Source of the DNA: an uncultured Clostridium sp.
GTDB lineage: Bacteria; Bacillota; Clostridia; Clostridiales; Clostridiaceae
Assembly (NCBI GenBank): GCA_946575275.1
Contig: CAMNZV010000055.1
Span: 1 to 8,585, forward strand
DNA: 8,585 nucleotides
Direction: 5' to 3'
Made by a program: the position numbers and the translations under genes. The notes beneath the pieces are model-generated. The model ran no database searches and was not told the DNA's origin. It worked only from the letters and a program-made list of their open reading frames with translations. Below are positions 6,474 through 8,585 of this stretch, one piece after another. Position 1 is the first letter of the stretch; every line of letters starts with the position of its first letter.

Positions 6474-8585
6474 TTAATCCTGATAATCTGATTTTAATTT
6501 TAAGGTTACCACTGTCCCTTTTTGTATAAGTTCCCCTTGTGGGATACTTTGACTTGAAACTTTTCCATCTCCATCTATAGAATATTTTAATCCAAAGGAA
6601 TCTAATAATTCTTTTGCCTTATCTAGTGTATAACCTTTTACAGATGGCATTATAACATCTCTTGACGTAGATCCTTCTGTATTAATTGTAATTTTTTCTC
6701 CCTCTTTAATAGTATACCCAGGATATGGTGTAATAGACTTAACTGTAAGTCCTGTTCCTTCAATGTCATAAGATATTTTCTCTTTCTTTAAAATACTTTC
6801 TACATCACTTAATTTTAAACCTCTTACCTCAGGTATTACAACATCCTTTGCAATATATTTATCATTTTCACTAGAATAATTACTGTCTAAATAATTAAAT
6901 ATGTCTGTGAAAAGTATTTTAGCATAAGGAACACACACTTGTCCTGCATAATATGCACCATTACTAGGTTCATCTACAGTTATCATAACTGTAACCTTAG
7001 GATCATCAACTGGTGCCATACCAACAAAGGTTGATATATATTTTGAAGGTTGATAAACTCCATTAATAACCTTTTGAGCTGTACCTGTTTTTCCTCCAAT
7101 GTGATATCCTTCAATATAGGTACCTGTAGCAGAACCTGCAGTTACAACATTTTCAAGATAAGACCTAAGAAGTGCTGTCTTATCTGAACTTGCCACAGTT
7201 TTTGTTGTAGGTTCAAAGGATCTATCTACAATTTTAGTACCATTTTCTACATGAGTTATCTCTTTCATTACATGTGGTTGTATCCATGTACCACCATTTG
7301 CTACAGAATTTATAGCTGCCATAAATTGTACTGAATTAACAGTATTAGTTTGACCAAATGCTATAGTTGCAAGATCAGTTTGGGAAGTATTTTCTGGTTT
7401 TTTTACAATTCCAGAGGCTTCACCTGGCAAGTCTATTCCTGTCACTTGTCCAAATCCAAACTTTCTAATATATTCATATAACTTATCTTTTCCTATTTTT
7501 TCACCAAGTTGCATAAACCCAACGTTACATGAGTTTTGAATGATTTCAGGGAAAGATTGTGAGCCATGTCCTTGAGTTCGCCAACATTTAATTGTTCTAT
7601 TTCCAAAAGTTAAGTGGCCATTACATTGGAAGGTATCTGTATCTGAAACAAGATTTTCCTCCATAGCAGTAATTGATGTTATAATTTTAAAAATAGATCC
7701 TGGTTCAAAGGTGTCATTAACCAATCTGTTTCTCCACATTTTTTGTAACTTTTCTCCATCATTTTCCCCTACGAAATTTTCAATTCCAGTATAGGGTGAA
7801 TTAGGATCAAAATCAGGTTTATTTGCCATAGCTAGAATTTCACCAGTTTTAGGGTCCATTACAAGTACAGATGCGGCAACAGATTTGTTATCAATATATG
7901 CTTGTTCCGCAACCTTTTCAGCAAAGGATTGTATTTTTTCATCAATTGTCAAAACTAAGTCCTTTCCTTCTACTGGTTCTGTATACTCAGAAATTGTATA
8001 AGGTAAGTCTTCACTTTTATTATCAAGTTCAGTAATTTTCATACCAGGAACTCCTGCAAGCTCATCATTATATTGAAGTTCAACCCCTGTTAGTCCTTGT
8101 CCATCTATATTAGTACTACCTAATACATGTGATAAATAATTATTATTTGGATAATATCTTTTTGTATCTGGTGAAATAATAATTCCAGATATTTTTAAGT
8201 CCTTTATTTTATCAGCTTGTTCTTTTTCAATTCTTCTAATTAAAGTTGCAGACCCTGCAGCTGCACCACTTGCAAGCTTTGAATCCAATTTCTTTTGAAC
8301 TGCTTCAACATCCATATTAACTGCTTCTGCAATTAAGGGTGCAATAGATGCGGTAGTTGTATAATTGGATTTGCCCTCTTGTTTTTTAAGATAGTCTCTA
8401 ATAGAATTTAAATCAAAATCCACTCTATAAACATTAGCTGAAACAGCAAGTTCAATTCCATTTCTATCTAAAATTCTTCCTCTTTTAGCATCTATTTTAA
8501 CTTCACTTGTCCACTGTTCATAGGCTAAAGCAGAATATTCACTGCTTTTAAAAATCATAATATAAGATAAACGAATTGATAAACA
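6474..8585 (-). CDS. spoVD: Stage V sporulation protein D (class B penicillin-binding protein), N-terminus cut by window edge
   Basis: Class B transpeptidase that crosslinks peptidoglycan outside the membrane; in spore formers SpoVD makes spore cortex. The frame stays open to the window edge: nine codons (CLSIRLSYI) precede the ATG at 8558, which is therefore internal. The missing start should encode a short cytoplasmic tail and most of the membrane anchor. Numbering from the 8558 Met, the PBP dimerisation domain follows the RGRILDRNG motif at 27-34. The transpeptidase domain has SIFK at 288-291 (catalytic Ser288), SCN at 343-345 and KTG at 490-492. Two PASTA domains follow, at about 572-629 and 633-688, and the protein ends in TAA. 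Cys325 and Cys344 sit where B. subtilis SpoVD has its redox-active pair. The PASTA tail, these cysteines and the place just before murE favour SpoVD over the vegetative division PBP, which could not be fully excluded without the upstream gene. The murE ATG lies 24 bases downstream. Confidence 0.93.
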   Translation of the reverse strand, partial: CLSIRLSYIMIFKSSEYSALAYEQWTSEVKIDAKRGRILDRNGIELAVSANVYRVDFDLNSIRDYLKKQEGKSNYTTTASIAPLIAEAVNMDVEAVQKKLDSKLASGAAAGSATLIRRIEKEQADKIKDLKISGIIISPDTKRYYPNNNYLSHVLGSTNIDGQGLTGVELQYNDELAGVPGMKITELDNKSEDLPYTISEYTEPVEGKDLVLTIDEKIQSFAEKVAEQAYIDNKSVAASVLVMDPKTGEILAMANKPDFDPNSPYTGIENFVGENDGEKLQKMWRNRLVNDTFEPGSIFKIITSITAMEENLVSDTDTFQCNGHLTFGNRTIKCWRTQGHGSQSFPEIIQNSCNVGFMQLGEKIGKDKLYEYIRKFGFGQVTGIDLPGEASGIVKKPENTSQTDLATIAFGQTNTVNSVQFMAAINSVANGGTWIQPHVMKEITHVENGTKIVDRSFEPTTKTVASSDKTALLRSYLENVVTAGSATGTYIEGYHIGGKTGTAQKVINGVYQPSKYISTFVGMAPVDDPKVTVMITVDEPSNGAYYAGQVCVPYAKILFTDIFNYLDSNYSSENDKYIAKDVVIPEVRGLKLSDVESILKKEKISYDIEGTGLTVKSITPYPGYTIKEGEKITINTEGSTSRDVIMPSVKGYTLDKAKELLDSFGLKYSIDGDGKVSSQSIPQGELIQKGTVVTLKLKSDYQD

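Noticed and set aside
1..8585. A search by eye for mobile elements, CRISPR repeats, tRNA or rRNA genes, riboswitches, defence genes or a novel system
   Set aside because: Nothing of the kind was seen. The window is almost wholly filled by conserved wall synthesis and division genes in one direction, so I claim no undescribed system.

Overview
The window is a stretch of a division and cell wall (dcw) cluster, with every gene on the minus strand, so transcription runs from position 8585 towards 1. The DNA is strongly AT-rich, with A/T-ending codons. The gene set is spoVD, murE, murF, mraY, ftsW/spoVE, divIB and a DUF881 gene. The presence of SpoVD points to an endospore-forming Firmicute. The murE-murF-mraY order, the missing murD/murG/murB and the base composition fit a Clostridium-like anaerobe best; the species cannot be named from this sequence. 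MurE carries the DNPR motif of meso-diaminopimelate-adding enzymes, so the peptidoglycan is probably mDAP type.

Layout in order of transcription: (1) 8585-6474, SpoVD, a class B penicillin-binding protein whose N-terminus lies outside the window. (2) 6449-4986, MurE. (3) 4958-3597, MurF, probably from a TTG start. (4) 3580-2621, MraY, from a TTG start. (5) 2598-1438, the SEDS glycosyltransferase FtsW/SpoVE. The gaps between these five genes are only 16-27 bases, which suggests one operon. (6) 1310-1437, the only sizeable gap: it holds a terminator-like hairpin just after ftsW and a possible extended -10 promoter ahead of divIB. (7) 1309-560, DivIB/FtsQ. (8) 544-1, a DUF881 membrane protein cut by the window edge.

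How the genes work together: MurE and MurF add mDAP and D-Ala-D-Ala to the UDP-MurNAc peptide. MraY transfers the finished phospho-MurNAc-pentapeptide to undecaprenyl phosphate, making lipid I. After MurG (not here) makes lipid II, the SEDS protein polymerises it and a class B PBP such as SpoVD crosslinks it. DivIB is a bitopic divisome protein acting outside the membrane. The DUF881 gene has the position of B. subtilis ylxW.

No mobile element, CRISPR array, RNA gene or novel system is visible. This is a conserved housekeeping and sporulation locus. The points worth a second look are start-site corrections, a conserved cysteine pair in SpoVD, its two PASTA domains, a variant loop in MurE, and the transcriptional boundary before divIB.
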